Source of the DNA: Davidsoniella eucalypti
Lineage: Eukaryota > Ascomycota > Sordariomycetes > Microascales > Ceratocystidaceae
DNA length: 64,000 nt
Assembly: GCA_004009845.1 (NCBI GenBank)
Contig: RMBW01000020.1
Location: forward strand, 1 to 64,000
Reading direction: 5' to 3'
The position numbers and the translations under genes were made by a program. Under the pieces are notes generated by a model. It was not told the origin of the DNA. It did no database searches and saw only the letters and a program-made list of their open reading frames with translations. Shown here in pieces: positions 21,983 to 34,800 of this stretch; within the stretch, counting starts at the first letter, position 1, and every line of letters starts with the position of its first letter.

Positions 21983-23207
21983 GTGAGTCTTATCTTTGTC
22001 TTTTCCACATCTAGCACACGTGAGGACTGCATTCTCGTGCTTTCGGGACATTCATTTATAGATAACGCCGATTTTATTAACCCTTACTCCCACCCTTAAC
22101 CCTTGAGGTTGTTCTCGATCTTCTAGAATCGGACATGTGACAGGCTTCCATTGACAGGCATTGTGCAACCTACCACGTACTGGGTTGCACTTATCGAAAA
22201 TAAGAAAACAAGATATAATGATTTGTTGTAGGTGGTTGGCCGGCTCATGGAGCAAGAAATAAACGACCTAGATTATCATTCCTGGCCGTGGCAGGTTCCG
22301 GATATACGCAGGCTGTATCGATTATCCTTGTCTTGGCTTTTTGTTCTTTCCATATTCTCTCTATGTTTTGTCTTGCCTACAGTTCGATACTTGAATTGTG
22401 CAGGCTGTCTGTAGATTCCACAGTCTTTGCCCAGAGCATCACCAGATACGCGCCTTGTTTGAATTTCTAGGCTATCCGTCTTGTCGTTCTTAAGCTTTTT
22501 TTCCTTAGCCTTTCTTCGCCCAATTTATCCAGCCTCCCCCAAGAATCATAGCCCCCTCCTCCTTGCTCTCGCACTGATTGCAATTCCTTATCGTCGTTAA
22601 TTTATCGCCTTCTTTTTGCGCAACTTGTGAATTTCATAACACATTTCCTCCATCAACCTCTCTCTCCCCCCTCAAAGTTCAATTTACTCGAGAAACGCTA
22701 TAGGCAAGGTCATCTCCGTGCGCCTGAACCGATTCGTCGTCGTCGTTAAGCGATTTTTTTCCCTTTCAAGAGCCTGCATCCGCTTAAACTACCTATTCGC
22801 TCTCCTGCTATATCTGTCATGCGTTCTTTTTATTGAATTCTAATTTAAGCTTGAAGTCTTGGCGACAATTGTCTTTCGCATCTCTTCAAAGACTTCATAA
22901 CAAAATCTACAGCCCTAGATTGAAGATCTAACTACTTCTATTACATCGTCTTTTTTTCTTGTTTGTTTGCGACATCTCGATCGTCGCCTAAGCATAAAAT
23001 CCCCGACCTCTAGCGCCATTGGATCGAAACGAGAGATTTACTTGCCTACTACTATCATATCACTTGCGCTAGCTACAATCGCTTTTTTATTTGAGTTATT
23101 CCTCTGGTGATCATATCGTCACAATCAAACAACGCTCGATCTCTATAGACCAAAAGCCAAAAAGTCTACCAAAACTTATATATATCTACTACTACACATT
23201 CTGCGCC
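21983..23207. other. long CT-rich leader/promoter of the lipid-anchored protein gene
   Basis: No coding region is supported. From about 22480 to 23200 the + strand is strongly pyrimidine-rich with repeated TTTTTT/CTCTC tracts, typical of a long 5' UTR or promoter of a conserved fungal gene. Confidence 0.5.
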
Positions 23208-23789
23208 ATGGGTTGCCTATGCGGTAAGCCTGACCCCGAGGCCTCGAACGGCCGTGTTCTAGGAACCACACCATCACCTGGCCCAAAAGTCTCGACTTTA
23301 CCGAGGCGTTTGACGGGAGGCACCCATAGATTAGGTGATGGCGCCAGCGAGCCCTCAAGCGGCTCCGCTACCTCCAATGCCCCAGCTGGAGCCAATGATG
23401 CCCGGAGACGGGCCGCGGAAGCTGCCGAGGTAAGTCATCATATCAAAAAAGAAGCCGACATACACAATAACAAGCACCCCTTTCAAACAGCCCGTCAATC
23501 TATACCATAAGTCTACCAGAAATGGGTTGATGGGTTAGTGCATATGCAGCACTTAGCCAAACCTCTCAATACGGAAATCAAAGATCGTCTCGCCGCTAAC
23601 CCTTTCCTTTCCTCGACTTCTTCCATAATATAGATCCGCGCAAACAATGCAAAGCCCAAAGGGAAACTAGCCGCACAACTCAATGCCCAGAAGAAACAGA
23701 CACAGAACGCCATTCTCAAGGAAAACAGCGAACAAGTTGTCAGAGAGAGACAACTAGATGCTACTTCTAGCGCCCTGAGACACGAGTAA
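23208..23789 (+). CDS. small N-terminally lipidated protein (MGCxCGK), unknown function
   Basis: Two exons, 23208-23429 and 23634-23789, join in frame with GTAAGT...ATAG and give 125 aa. The protein starts MGCLCGK: Gly2 suits N-myristoylation and Cys3/Cys5 suit palmitoylation, so membrane anchoring is expected. The middle is Ser/Pro/Gly-rich and disordered. The C-terminal ~60 residues are charged and helical (KGKLAAQLNAQKKQT, then ERQLD), which may form a coiled coil. An upstream in-frame extension exists to 23091 but lacks the lipidation signal at its end, so the ATG at 23208 (context GCGCCATGG) is preferred. I recognise no named family; similar short MGCxC proteins occur widely in filamentous fungi. 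Confidence 0.75.
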
Positions 23790-25219
23790 ACAAGCAACGA
23801 GAGAAAGCTTTGAGGAGCTAAAGCATCTTGAACACCAAATAATATCACATTGAACTAGGCGACCTCAGATTACAAGTGTTATCAAAATATCAGCTCCTCA
23901 TTTCTATCCTGTATGACTTGACTCCCCGTCATCACCTCTTGTCTCTCACTACAACATCTTGTTATGATACCATCTTTAATGCCATTCCATTCCCTTTCAT
24001 TCTATACTCACCCGTCATATCTAGAAACTTCATTTCATCCTATATGTAGCACACAGTTCTATCTAATAGACAGACAGACATTCCCGAGCTGTCCAATTCT
24101 CACCACGGAATATATAGAACATCACTTATATCGTGAGATCCATCTCATTGAAGTGGATCTAGCAAGTTGGAAAGTGTAACGTGTGATGACATCAATAATC
24201 GAATCTAGAAAAAAGGCGGCTATATACATCTGTCTCTGAACGCCTCTTGACTCGTTCCATAACAAAACATCCATTTGCATTACTTGAAACATAACCAAGT
24301 ACATTACGATACCAAGACAATCGGCTGTTGAAGAATTTATGAAGAAAAATAGATATGGTGATAGTAATTATTGTATATATGTATATAGTTTTGATAATTC
24401 GTTCCATGATCAAGTCTGACTTGTGTCTTATGACACTTGTTGAGGTTAACTATGATGCAACAGTGCAAGAAAATATACTGGCACAACATCTTAAGTCATC
24501 CATGCCATGTAGACATAAAATAGTATTTCATACTGAATCATATTCAACAGAAGAAAAACAAAAGCAAATCTTGACATCGTGTCGCCTTTGGTTGTTTTTT
24601 TTGGGTTGCTTTTTCCCTTCTCGTATTCTCATAAATCTCACAAACAGACAAATACATATCTGCGACCAGATAATCCATAGCTCACCATCAGAGGAAAAGA
24701 AAGAGGAAAAATGAAGGAAAAAAGAGTATAACGTTTAAAAAGTCATGAGATTGTGTCTTATGGAACAGGCGTGGATGAGATGAGATATCAAAACAGAGTA
24801 CAAGGAAAGAGAGAAACAAGCTCTAGAAGAGTCCCCGTCAAGAAACACATGTTTACAAGCGTCATTCATACACTTGCGTAGATGGTCACCCGACCGCATC
24901 GTAATCGTGAATATAGGAATCCGTAGCGTCAAACTGGGATGTTCGTCATCGAGAAAGGCAGAAAAGGTAGAGGTATGAGAAAAGAGTAAGAAAAAGAAAC
25001 AGGAAAATAGCAAAATGTTGTTGATGGATTATTCGATTGCCATTGACCGATAACTTTGCAAATTACAACCGAAACCCGAAGGACGCTGACTAGATGGAGG
25101 TAAGGGACTAGACGTTGAAAGACTAAAAAAACTTTAAGGCGGGCAAGCGATAAAGCCGCCGTGCGAACAGCAACGTCATTGCAAGCGCGTATTGACTTGA
25201 TTTGGTATTAGGGAAGAGT
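23790..25219. other. intergenic between convergent genes
   Basis: Contains the 3' UTRs of the small lipid-anchored protein (+) and the Arf gene (-). There are T-rich and A-rich tracts and no supported coding or RNA gene. Short open frames here lack any recognisable motif. Confidence 0.5.
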
Positions 25220-26114
25220 TTACTGGTGGCCAGCCTTGCGTAGAGTGGTGGCGAGCCACTCGAGACCCTCGTACAGACCGTCACCGGAGGTGGCGCAAGT
25301 GGACTGGATGTACTGTTGATAGGAAAAGCATGAGTTAGCAAAGACCGGTATTATATGAATAATAAGGGAAAGACTTACCCAGGCGCGTTGCCTCAAGCTG
25401 TGCAGGCCGAGCTTGTCTGTGATCTCGGCAGCGTTCATGGCGTTCTAGAAGGATAAGGCGGTCAGCAAATTGGCATAGGCAAGTTGAGTGGGTGCACTGC
25501 AGTTGCACGGGCGCATGGCAACGGTTGTAAGATCCCGACAAAGCGATGATCAGGGGTTCTGCAAGAAAGAAGCAAAATAGAGATGTGTAATCAGAGCCGC
25601 CCGTGCAGTTTTGGTGTACAGGGTACTCTTTCTTTGTAAGGGGGCTGAACGTACGGGAAGATCCTGCTTGTTGGCGAACACCAGCAGAATAGCGTCACGA
25701 AGCTCATCCTCATTCAGCATGCGCTGCAGCTCTTCGCGAGCCTCGACGATACGGTCGCGATCGTTGGAATCAACGACAAAGATGATACCCTGGGTATTCT
25801 GGAAGTAATGTCTCCAAAGAGGACGGATTTTGTCCTGACCACCGACATCCCACACGGTGAACTGAATGTTCTTGTACTCGACAGTCTCGACGTTGAAGCC
25901 TAAATGATAACAAGTTAGCCCTAGATCGCGTGCTTTGCAAGGAGTCTCTTTGGTTTGTTTACTTACCAATGGTGGGAATGGTGGTGACGATCTCACCAAG
26001 CTTCAGCTTGTACAGAATGGTGGTCTTACCAGCGGCGTCAAGACCAACCATTAGAATTCTCATCTCCTTCTTGCCCCATAGCCGGTCAAACAGCTTCGAA
26101 ATGGCCATACCCAT
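25220..26114 (-). CDS. arf1: ADP-ribosylation factor 1 (Arf1 GTPase)
   Basis: Small GTPase that recruits COPI and clathrin adaptors to Golgi membranes when GTP-bound. Four minus-strand exons join in frame: 26114-25967, 25899-25655, 25444-25379, 25312-25220, giving 183 aa. All landmarks are intact: Gly2 for myristoylation after Met1, amphipathic N-terminal helix, P-loop GLDAAGKT (24-31), switch 1 PTIGFNVE, switch 2 WDVGGQDK, and guanine-specificity motifs NKQD (126-129) and TCATSGDGLYEGL. The ATG at 26114 is set by the MGMAISKLF start. Intron 2 is long (210 bases). Identification is very secure. The gene is divergent from the Emp24 gene, with about 2 kb between their starts. Confidence 0.97.
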
Positions 26115-28092
26115 ATTGGCGGTGTTTTGGGGGGTGTCGGTTCGGAAAAAAAAAGTTGGTAGAGAGGGTTAAGAATTAAGGACCTGGGCCTTTTTGTCTG
26201 GAAAGAGAAAATGAAGATCGTAAGCTGGGCGGTTCGCTAAATCTTGAATCGTTGCAGGACGACTAGGAAATAAATGGATAACGTGTTTGCGGTATTGAAG
26301 ATAGACGGGAGTATGGAAGAGGGTAATGAGGTTTCATGGTGAGATGGCGCCGGGCTATTTAAAGTTTAAGTCAACTTCAGCCTCCCCTGAGGACAGATAA
26401 ACTGCACGCCCCAAGGCTAGGCTGAACTGATAAACTTCGAAAGGTCTGACTGGGGCGGGGAGTGAACTACTAGACGCTCAAGCATATGACCCGGTCTGTC
26501 AACATACTATATAGATAGGCACCAAAACAAACTTAATTAGGAGGTACGGAGAGAGATAACAAGTGGTCTCACTCCCACTAGAGGTTGTGATACGACAATT
26601 ACACATGGGAAATATCATGACGACATGCACTCGACGTGTTGATGTGACTTTGGACTTTGGTTAGGTGGGTTGGTTTGATGCCTACTTGAGCTGGTTGGCG
26701 AGTGCTTAGCTCCAATGGGAGACGGCTAAACTCCAGAACAGCAGACAGGCATCAACATGGCCATAAGCGCCAACATACGGGCCATATGACTCTGCATCAT
26801 GTGCTTTAATTGTTTTGACTATGGGCGGCGATAGTGGGGGAGGGGAGAGGCAGATGAGATATGAGATGGACGGAGAACGGATTGGGCAGGCGACACTCGG
26901 CGCGATGTTGTGTTTTCAATGCACCTGGTATAGGGGTGTATATGCCATTGGAGTTGGGACAGGTATAATTGTCGATAGAGATCAAGGCTGGGCTGGGTGG
27001 TGGCCAGCGAGGTTGAGGAAAACCCGCGAACAAAGAAGGAAGCACCGACTTTCGAGATCAAGATAGGCAGCAGTGATGCCAAGCGACAAAAGCAGATAGA
27101 ATGGATGCAGCTCGAAGGGTTGATGTAGTGGTGACGATCGTGTAGAGCGAGCAGACGTAAAGCAGAAGCAAAGCGTGGAAGCAGGACGCCGATATGGTGA
27201 GGACACTTACAGTCAAAATATGCGCGACGACGAAGTGGAAAGGATGAATTTCCTCCTTATCGAAAAATAGCTGGCGACGTTGGTTAATAGCAGACGACGT
27301 TTTGTTTGTCGGTGAGTTAGAGGTTCGAGCAGAGCAGATGGTTAGAGGGGTGGGCTTGCTGGCTTTGGAATTAGGCCTGCGATTGGGAACAGCCAGATAT
27401 GATTGTATCCTAACATGAGTACACGTATTATACAATGTAATAATGTTAGTAGACTATCTTTGATACTAGCCCCTGTCTCCCAGCCTCCTGCGCTAAGGAA
27501 AAGCAGTACATTTTCTACCAGTGGGGCTACATCAACACAGGCCTGCATGACATACAAATTATACAAAACGCCAAGTAGAAGCCAGGTTGTACCAGGTACC
27601 GCATAAGTAGCTCGTCCAGAGGCTACTTTCGGCTAAATATCGGCAGAGACCCTTATTCAAACCTTCGTTCTGGACACGTCGAACAAAAGCGAAGCTAGGA
27701 CCCATCACAATCGATAACGCCATGCTTATCGGGTTAGGGTCTTGACAAGCTGCGATGGCAGACAAGGGGCCTATTTTTTTTTTTGTTTCTAGGTACGACT
27801 CTAGTGAGCTGAGCTTTATTACTGGGTTTTGAAGCTTGCTTTGCGCTAAGGTACAAGGTGTCCAAGTCCCGATCCAGATTTCGGCTGCCGTGGCGCGTTG
27901 GCCTTTAACTGAAAGCTGCATTGAATTGGTGTAGCGACCACCAAAAATGGTGATGATACTAAGACGATAGAGCCTCGAAATCCACCCCTCAACGACAACT
28001 TTTTGAAAAAGGCCGACAATACCACGAATTCTCGAAATCGAATTGTACCAATACCTCATTAAATTCTATCTCTATTCTTGAGACCGCCCAAC
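26115..28092. other. divergent intergenic region between arf1 and emp24
   Basis: Holds the two promoters and leaders. No supported gene. Several short antisense-overlapping open frames (26806-27435) have no recognisable domain and do not exclude a 5' UTR intron of the arf gene. Confidence 0.45.
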
Positions 28093-28949
28093 ATGTTCTT
28101 CTCGACAGTGGCGAAGCTGTTCTTAGCAGCCGCTGCCTTCCATACTGCCAGTGCTCACAACATCGTGCTTCCTGCCCACGGTAGAGAATGCTTCCACGAG
28201 GAGCTACACAAGGATGACAGAATGACGGTGACTTACCAGGTTGGCGATCGCCAGTTTGGCTCAGCCGGAAATCTCGACATTGACTTCTGGGTAAGGCTTT
28301 CTCACCTGATGGCTTTAGACTCTTGATGGCCGCAGAATGATGCTGGAATATAAGCTAACCTCTGCTATTTTGTGATAACATACAGATTACCAACCCCATG
28401 GGCCAATACGAGACCTTTGAAAAGACCACTTCCAACGGCGATTTCTCCTTCGATGCCAAGTACGATGGCCGTTATGTCTATTGCTTTGGTAATGAGCACT
28501 GGGGTGCCAACAGCAAGGAAGTCTCGTTTAACGTCCACGGCATTGTGTACGTCAGCGAGTCTGACGTTGAGGCCGATCCTCTAGAGACCGAAGGTAAGCC
28601 GTTTTTCTTCTTCTCATATATACCGCCATCCTGGGACTGTTACAGAAGCCTGCCCCCATGCATGTCTATCTATCTATATTGTTCATATGAACGATGTATA
28701 ACAATGTCATGACCACCGACCCAACTAACCGCCATTACTGTAGTGCGTCATCTTTCCGATCTTCTTGCCCAGGTCAAGGACGAACAGTCCTACATTGTCG
28801 TTCGTGAGCGCACCCACCGCAACACTGCCGAAAGCACAAACGCCCGTGTCAAGTGGTGGAATATGTTTGTCATCATCGTTGTTGTCGGCGAGTCTTTGTT
28901 CCAGGTCTGGTGGCTGCGTCGCTTCTTCGAGGTAAAGCGCGTAGTATAG
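28093..28949 (+). CDS. emp24: p24 family cargo receptor, Emp24-like
   Basis: Type I membrane protein of COPII/COPI vesicles that helps sort GPI-anchored and other cargo between ER and Golgi. Three exons join in frame: 28093-28290, 28386-28593, 28744-28949 (203 aa). The signal peptide is ~1-20 (AAAAFHTASA). The GOLD domain follows, with the conserved Cys pair (REC near 31 and YCF near 100), then a helical stem with the family signature VKDEQSYIVVRERTHRNTAESTN. One transmembrane helix spans ~172-192. The short tail is RRFFEVKRVV, in which the FF pair is the usual COPII/COPI sorting signal. The ATG at 28093 is chosen since it gives a clean signal peptide. It converges with the DUF3405 gene. Confidence 0.94.
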
Positions 28950-29339
28950 TCTGGTGATGCTTTGGGAGAACTTGTTTGTCAATAGCTATCATCGCCGGGG
29001 AGACGAGATAGGTGCAACGGAAGCTTTACTAGCATTAGTTGGCTTCCGCACTTGGATTCAAAGAGGACTAGAGCCTACACTAAGATAGGTGGTTGTTTCT
29101 TTTCATGCTTGCCATGTGTTTCTAACGTGTCTTTTGCTTGTTGTATCACATAGCGAGAAGACGCATTTTTGTTTTTGGTCAAGTAAAACGAGTTATTTTA
29201 AGCATTAGTAAGATGTTATTCCACGAATTGTGAGATTATTGAGATGGCCAATAAGTCGGCAAGTATAAACAGATATCAAGACCTAACGCTGGATAACTCC
29301 AATATAAACAAAGCGATTTTACCCTACGCCATATATAGT
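28950..29339. other. short intergenic between convergent genes
   Basis: About 390 bases holding two 3' UTRs. Nothing else was seen. Confidence 0.6.
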
Positions 29340-31838
29340 TCATGATGCCGGATCAAACTCATCCCGTGGTTCTTCAATTCCGTCAAACACTGATGCTTCC
29401 ACTGGAAGATCAACTTCCTTAACTGGGTGTAGGAGAACAGGTGGGAGACACATACGACCCTCGCCGCCCCTCATAGACTTGATGTCGTTGTCACTCATCT
29501 TTTCGTTAACTTCCAGCTCAAACTTCTGGCCTGCCGTGTATTCCGACCGAAGGCCGATCCATGCCTTGTATAGGTTACTGGTGAAATTGGATCGGTAGAA
29601 GAAGGACATAGTCTCAAGGCTTCCCTCTTGAAGCCCGAAGGAACTAGTAGGAGCACCACCACTCGCGCCGTTTTTGCCGCGGTTAACAGTATTGGCTAGA
29701 ACCTTGATATCCCATTCTCGGTCGACAAAAACTGGATGGGGAACGTATACAGCCTTGTAACCATGGTGTAAGGCCACAGTTGATGGCCACATCTCAGGTG
29801 CTGCAAAGTGCTTCATGATAGCAGTTTCCCGGTGCATGGTATTTACCAGGCGTTTCGAAAGGCGGGAGGCAGCGGTAATGAAAGCTCGACGAGGAGGTAG
29901 ACCAGTCGACTCATTGTAGCCTGTGATATCATTAGCGAGACCCCATCTAGTGTCATGAGGGTCAAATATAGGACTAAACGTGATCAAATCAGCGTCTTCA
30001 CCCACGCCCCAAACGGCGTTCTCATGAGCCGGAGCAACAGGATCATTTTGCGGCTCAAGCCAGTCTGTTTCGTTGTGAGCCCGACGAGGTCCCCAAATCG
30101 GTTCCTCGCCAATATCCGTCTTTTGGCCGCCTGGCAGAGGGACACCACGTGTCGACTGAGTGTGGACTAAGTCGGTGAAGTTGGCCCAAGAGCCATGCAC
30201 CTCAGGAACATAGTAACGGGCATTACGCTCCCATAGGCCTTTGCGAGGCTGTTGGCGACTCCAGTTGTCTGCTCGCGTGAAGAGATCAAGATAATGGCCA
30301 ATATAGCGTAGATCCATTTCCCATTGCCAGAAATATTCGTACTCTGGGTGGCGATTGGCGAAGTGCTGCATGCCCATGGCAAGACCACGGTATACTCCAT
30401 GAACTGGTAGATCAGGGCCCTTGATGTACTTGTCATAAATACCCTGGTACATGGCAAGCATCTGGGTCTCAGTCCAGAGAGTGACTAGTCCACGAAACTC
30501 TTCCGGGACGGAATCAATAACCATTTGATCATATATCTCTCTATATGCCCATATAGGATGCCTGGCTTCGTCTTTAACCTGGACAAGCAAATGGATGTCA
30601 TACTGGCCCCCGGAAGCAAGTGAAGTTTCGGTTATAAGAGCACGCAAATTCAAGATGTCATTGACGGTCCATTTATACTCATTCCAGCAACGAAGGACAA
30701 TCGCCGTGCGGGGTAGACTTCCCGTACTGAGGGCTGTCTTAGGGGCATCTCGTATGGGTTCGCCGTCGATATAAAAGCCTACAGCGGTTGGATCTCCTCT
30801 ATGACCCTCCGTGATGTTGAACCGTGCATGATTAGATTTGTAACATCGACGCTGAATTGCGGCCCAGTCAACGCCCGTCCACTTGACTTTGGGTGTGTTG
30901 TTCCAGATGGCATCTTTACCCTCGATATCACCCTGTTCACCGGCTCCTGTACCGCCTTCTCGAACAGGATAGCCGAGACCATACGGGGCGTAGCGACCAT
31001 ATCTGTCAAAGCAGACGTCTTGAGGCAGGAATAACAGAGTGTAAGATCCTAAAGCATGGTCGGGAAACCCATGTGGTCTGCCACTGAACGATTGGATTGA
31101 TGGAGGCAATAACAAGCCATCGGCATCAAGAAAGCACTGCGTGATGTTTTCCTGCTTCAAAGACTCGGATGTAAACGGCTTACTAGCGGGGACATCCCGG
31201 GCTTGAGATCCGTGCTGAGCTTCGTGCCGGGTCTTGGTCTTGGGAGCTACAGGGTAGGTAGGCTCTACTTGATCGAACGGCTTGAGAGTTTTAAGGCCAC
31301 CGTAGTATCTCATGAGCTTAGGGTACTTGTCCCATGTGGGCTTCTTGGTGATCTGAGAGAAGTGAGTGCCATGCTCAATGCTGCTATTCTCAGTTATACT
31401 TGCGTGTATAAGAACACCGATGAAACCCAGCGGTACAACTAGCGCAATTAAGACACAGAAGCATCGCACAATGCGGCTAGGTAGACGATAGGACGGGGCT
31501 CTAGACATTATGGACTTTGAGATGATGGTTGAACTCTGTGGCCGGTGCGAGTAGGCGTTCGAATGGGGCAGAGAGCGGCTAATATTGTTCTCGTCTTCGG
31601 AACTCCCCCATTGGCGGCCATCGTCACTTTCTTCATCGTCATCATCTTCTTCATCGTCACAGTCATCATCATCGTTGTCAGAACTACTACTGCCGTCCCC
31701 TCGCTTCTCGTCGTTACCGTCTGATTCGTAATAGGGGCCGGTTTGGCGGTGGTGCAGCGGCAAAGATTCGGTATATATATTACTACTCGAGCCGGGAGGT
31801 GCCAACCGGAATGGCGGCAAACGCTTGAAACTTGCCAT
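29340..31838 (-). CDS. DUF3405 type II membrane protein (putative glycosyltransferase-like)
   Basis: A single open frame of 832 aa from the ATG at 31838. The frame stays open upstream without another ATG, so a start further up by splicing cannot be excluded. Residues 1-120 are cytosolic-type and disordered, with a striking acidic Ser/Asp/Glu tract (about 38-86). One transmembrane anchor lies at ~123-147 (CFCVLIALVVPLGFIGVLI), giving a Golgi-type II layout. The lumenal part matches the fungal DUF3405 pattern: RTAIVLRCWNEYKW, EYFWQWEMDLRY, WGVGEDADLITFSPIFDP, and a late VYVPHPVFVDR. By analogy with that layout and the WEMD-type acidic motif a glycosyltransferase role is suspected, but none is established to my knowledge. 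No introns. Confidence 0.85.
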   Translation of the reverse strand: MASFKRLPPFRLAPPGSSSNIYTESLPLHHRQTGPYYESDGNDEKRGDGSSSSDNDDDDCDDEEDDDDEESDDGRQWGSSEDENNISRSLPHSNAYSHRPQSSTIISKSIMSRAPSYRLPSRIVRCFCVLIALVVPLGFIGVLIHASITENSSIEHGTHFSQITKKPTWDKYPKLMRYYGGLKTLKPFDQVEPTYPVAPKTKTRHEAQHGSQARDVPASKPFTSESLKQENITQCFLDADGLLLPPSIQSFSGRPHGFPDHALGSYTLLFLPQDVCFDRYGRYAPYGLGYPVREGGTGAGEQGDIEGKDAIWNNTPKVKWTGVDWAAIQRRCYKSNHARFNITEGHRGDPTAVGFYIDGEPIRDAPKTALSTGSLPRTAIVLRCWNEYKWTVNDILNLRALITETSLASGGQYDIHLLVQVKDEARHPIWAYREIYDQMVIDSVPEEFRGLVTLWTETQMLAMYQGIYDKYIKGPDLPVHGVYRGLAMGMQHFANRHPEYEYFWQWEMDLRYIGHYLDLFTRADNWSRQQPRKGLWERNARYYVPEVHGSWANFTDLVHTQSTRGVPLPGGQKTDIGEEPIWGPRRAHNETDWLEPQNDPVAPAHENAVWGVGEDADLITFSPIFDPHDTRWGLANDITGYNESTGLPPRRAFITAASRLSKRLVNTMHRETAIMKHFAAPEMWPSTVALHHGYKAVYVPHPVFVDREWDIKVLANTVNRGKNGASGGAPTSSFGLQEGSLETMSFFYRSNFTSNLYKAWIGLRSEYTAGQKFELEVNEKMSDNDIKSMRGGEGRMCLPPVLLHPVKEVDLPVEASVFDGIEEPRDEFDPAS

Positions 31839-34800
31839 ATATGTAGGCAAGCGAATTAGAATATGTGCTAGAAAGCCGCTTCTGAGCGACAGGTTCGCAG
31901 GGAATATAGAGAGAGCAACAACAACAATGTCGTCTAGGGTGTGCAATCAATAAATGGCGGTATGTTCGAGATCTTGACGTATGTAGTCACATGATATCCG
32001 GGAAATGATGGCAATTATTTGATATGATGAAGCATTTGAAGACTTGCTTATTTTTTCCATTATGGTGGGCTGGATCTTGTTTATGGTGCGACCCCTTGTT
32101 TTATTTTTGCCGGCAAATGCGGTGATGAGTTTTATGTTTCTTATTCTGGGAGATACGTTGGCATAGTAACTATATGGCCATTCAACCCTAACTAACCCTA
32201 TTCTGGCATCTTGGTTAGAGAAACAGGTACTACTCGCCTAGGACAGTCGATTATTGGCATTCTGAGAAGAGAGACTTCATACTTGAATTCATAGAGACAT
32301 GCGGGGTAAATTGAAGAGATTGATCCATGAAGACCATTTTGAAAGGGCAATGTGCTGTGCTCTCTGCGATACAGACATTTTCGGTACATTTATAAAAGCC
32401 TTCGTGAGCTTGATTACTAGCGCCAAGTAGGAATTGCGAAGTAGCGACTTAGCTATTCAGCTGAATGAATGAAGACTGCAAAACAGGGCGAAAATTCATG
32501 TGTGTGCATGCATGTCCTTGTATATTTGTACATACAGATGTATTATACAATATGTACATATTGTAGATCAGATACATATGTAGATAGTCCTCTACATATT
32601 GTATGTATTTAGTTGCGTTGATCGTTGGGCGCCTATCTTCGCGTTTAAAGTGACTAGCCAACAAGAGATACAGACCATAGATGCTTGAAACAGATATTCT
32701 CTTTGGCCTGATAGGAGTGCTCCCGATTCTCATATAATCGAGAGTGCTCTTGCATATGCCATGTGTAAGAAATTATAGGCACAATTTGACTAAAATATAA
32801 CGAGAATAGACAGGAATTCTGTAACTCTAAATGGCAAGCCATAGGAAGGGAAGTGAAGATTGGCCCCAGTGCCTACCTACTATTGGAAGCCCTGAAAGCC
32901 GTCCGTTGATTGATGAAAGCCTGAGGGATGTGGAAATTACTTGTAGTCTTGTCTATATGCAGTTTAGATTAACAGCATAGAAACTGTGTGTTGGCTGGTC
33001 TTAGTAAGAAATTGTCGGATCAACATATAAAGGTGGAGGCATTTGCGAATTGTGAGCATAATGTACTAAGACAACTAATATGTAGATGATGTGCTTTTTG
33101 TGCCTTACTAATAAAGCATGCCCGAGCCATTGTTGGCAATGCTTTGGTTACACTACAGGGATATGAAGCTATATTAGTAGCAGATATGTATTTGGGAGAT
33201 AAAACTAAGAAGTTGGCCGGGACAAGAATTGATTTCTTTCACAGCTAGTGTTAGTTAGTCTTGTATATTAATCGTGATAGAATCAACAATGCATTCTCTT
33301 TTTTCGAAAGCGACTTACCATCAAGAAACTAGAAAGCTAGCTAGAAAAAATGCCTTTCAAGACGGCCGCAGAAAATGGCCGCAGGAGAGGGTCTGACATG
33401 GGGCCACTACCTGGCTAGGAAGTACCATATACTTGCAAGAAGGGAAAAGGAATAACGGCCAAAGTAACCCTGAGAAGAAAAGAAGAGAAAGAATTTGATG
33501 AACACACAGCAAATATAACGAATTACTCTACGGCCAGCAAAACCGGCCGCGTGAGCGGAGAACCACCACTTGTGCTCGGCTTTTGATCCTCATAGGCCGA
33601 TAGCAGCAGTGTTTTACTGAGAAACTCACATTCCCGTTAGTACTAGGGCACGTAGATTCGAAGTTAGAAGAATGGCCAGCACGGCCGCTGGCTGGTTATG
33701 GAAGTGGCTTAGAAGAAATGGAGCCTATTCTATCGGAGCTCCAAGTATATAACAGAGAGAGTTGCAATATTCTCTATCAGGGCACTTACATGAGATTGAA
33801 CTCCATACAAGCAGGGTCCCTGGTCACCGCAAAATCAATTAACTTAGAGAAGCTTCGGACGTCACTTCTAATAGCTAATCAGTGACTTGTGACCAGCTTA
33901 GTCGGTATTACTCAGAACAGGCAGACATTCGGTTGGTTCGCCATCTGCCTTGTGCAGCACAGCCAACTGATAGTTTAAGATGACCTGTTGGGACCACCGC
34001 TTTACCTTAGAGCAGCATCCAGTATACCAAAAGCCAGCCATATAAGCAAGCACCGCCATGACATCTTCCCCATTCATACCTTCACTCTTTGTCCCCTGCA
34101 TCTCAAGCGCACGGTAGGTTGCCTGACCGCTCATATACTATAGACATCCCTCGGCGTCTTGTTGGCTGGATTGAGTCTGAGAGCCAGTGCCTAGCATCTC
34201 GTGACATCAGGTTTCTGCGGCCTCCGGCTCCTTGTGGACATTTGACACGCCAAATATTATGCCTAACTTGAAATAACCGCATCTACCTGACACTTGCCTG
34301 CTCCCGAGAAGATTTGTTAACTGTACCGGAGCACATTGTACTCAAAGCTAGTATCGACGAACCTGCTATCGTCCTTCAACCGAATACCGACGTGGCTTCA
34401 TCTATGCTCTCATTGGCCAGACCTACGCCTCGGTACTTACCCTCTTCGTTGGCTTCTAGTCCGTCGGCGTTTTCAGCGTTGCTCCAACCTCGAGGCTGAA
34501 TTGGACCAATCCCAATAGTTCTGGCCATTCACACCGTAGAGACGGCTTCTTTACTGTCTGTTTGCCTGCAGGCCAAGCCTCCTGTTGGACTCGAAGTTGT
34601 TGGTGCCCTGCAAAACTATAGGGAGTAGTTGCTTGACATATCTGGCGCTTTTCTGGAATTCTGGAACAGAAGTTAGCAACATCCGGTTTGGTGCCTGTGC
34701 CTGCCCGATCTAGCCGGGTCTTGTTGGTGACATCCTCAAGGCTGAAGAAACCGAAGCAAAATCACGCCTTAATTTTGCCAATCTCAACCTCACCTTAACC

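Noticed and set aside
26806..27435. Stack of open frames on both strands upstream of arf1
   Set aside because: They lie in the divergent promoter, overlap each other in several frames and show no domain.
32185..32205. AACCCTAACTAACCCTA-like string as a telomeric repeat
   Set aside because: Only imperfect units in ordinary intergenic sequence.
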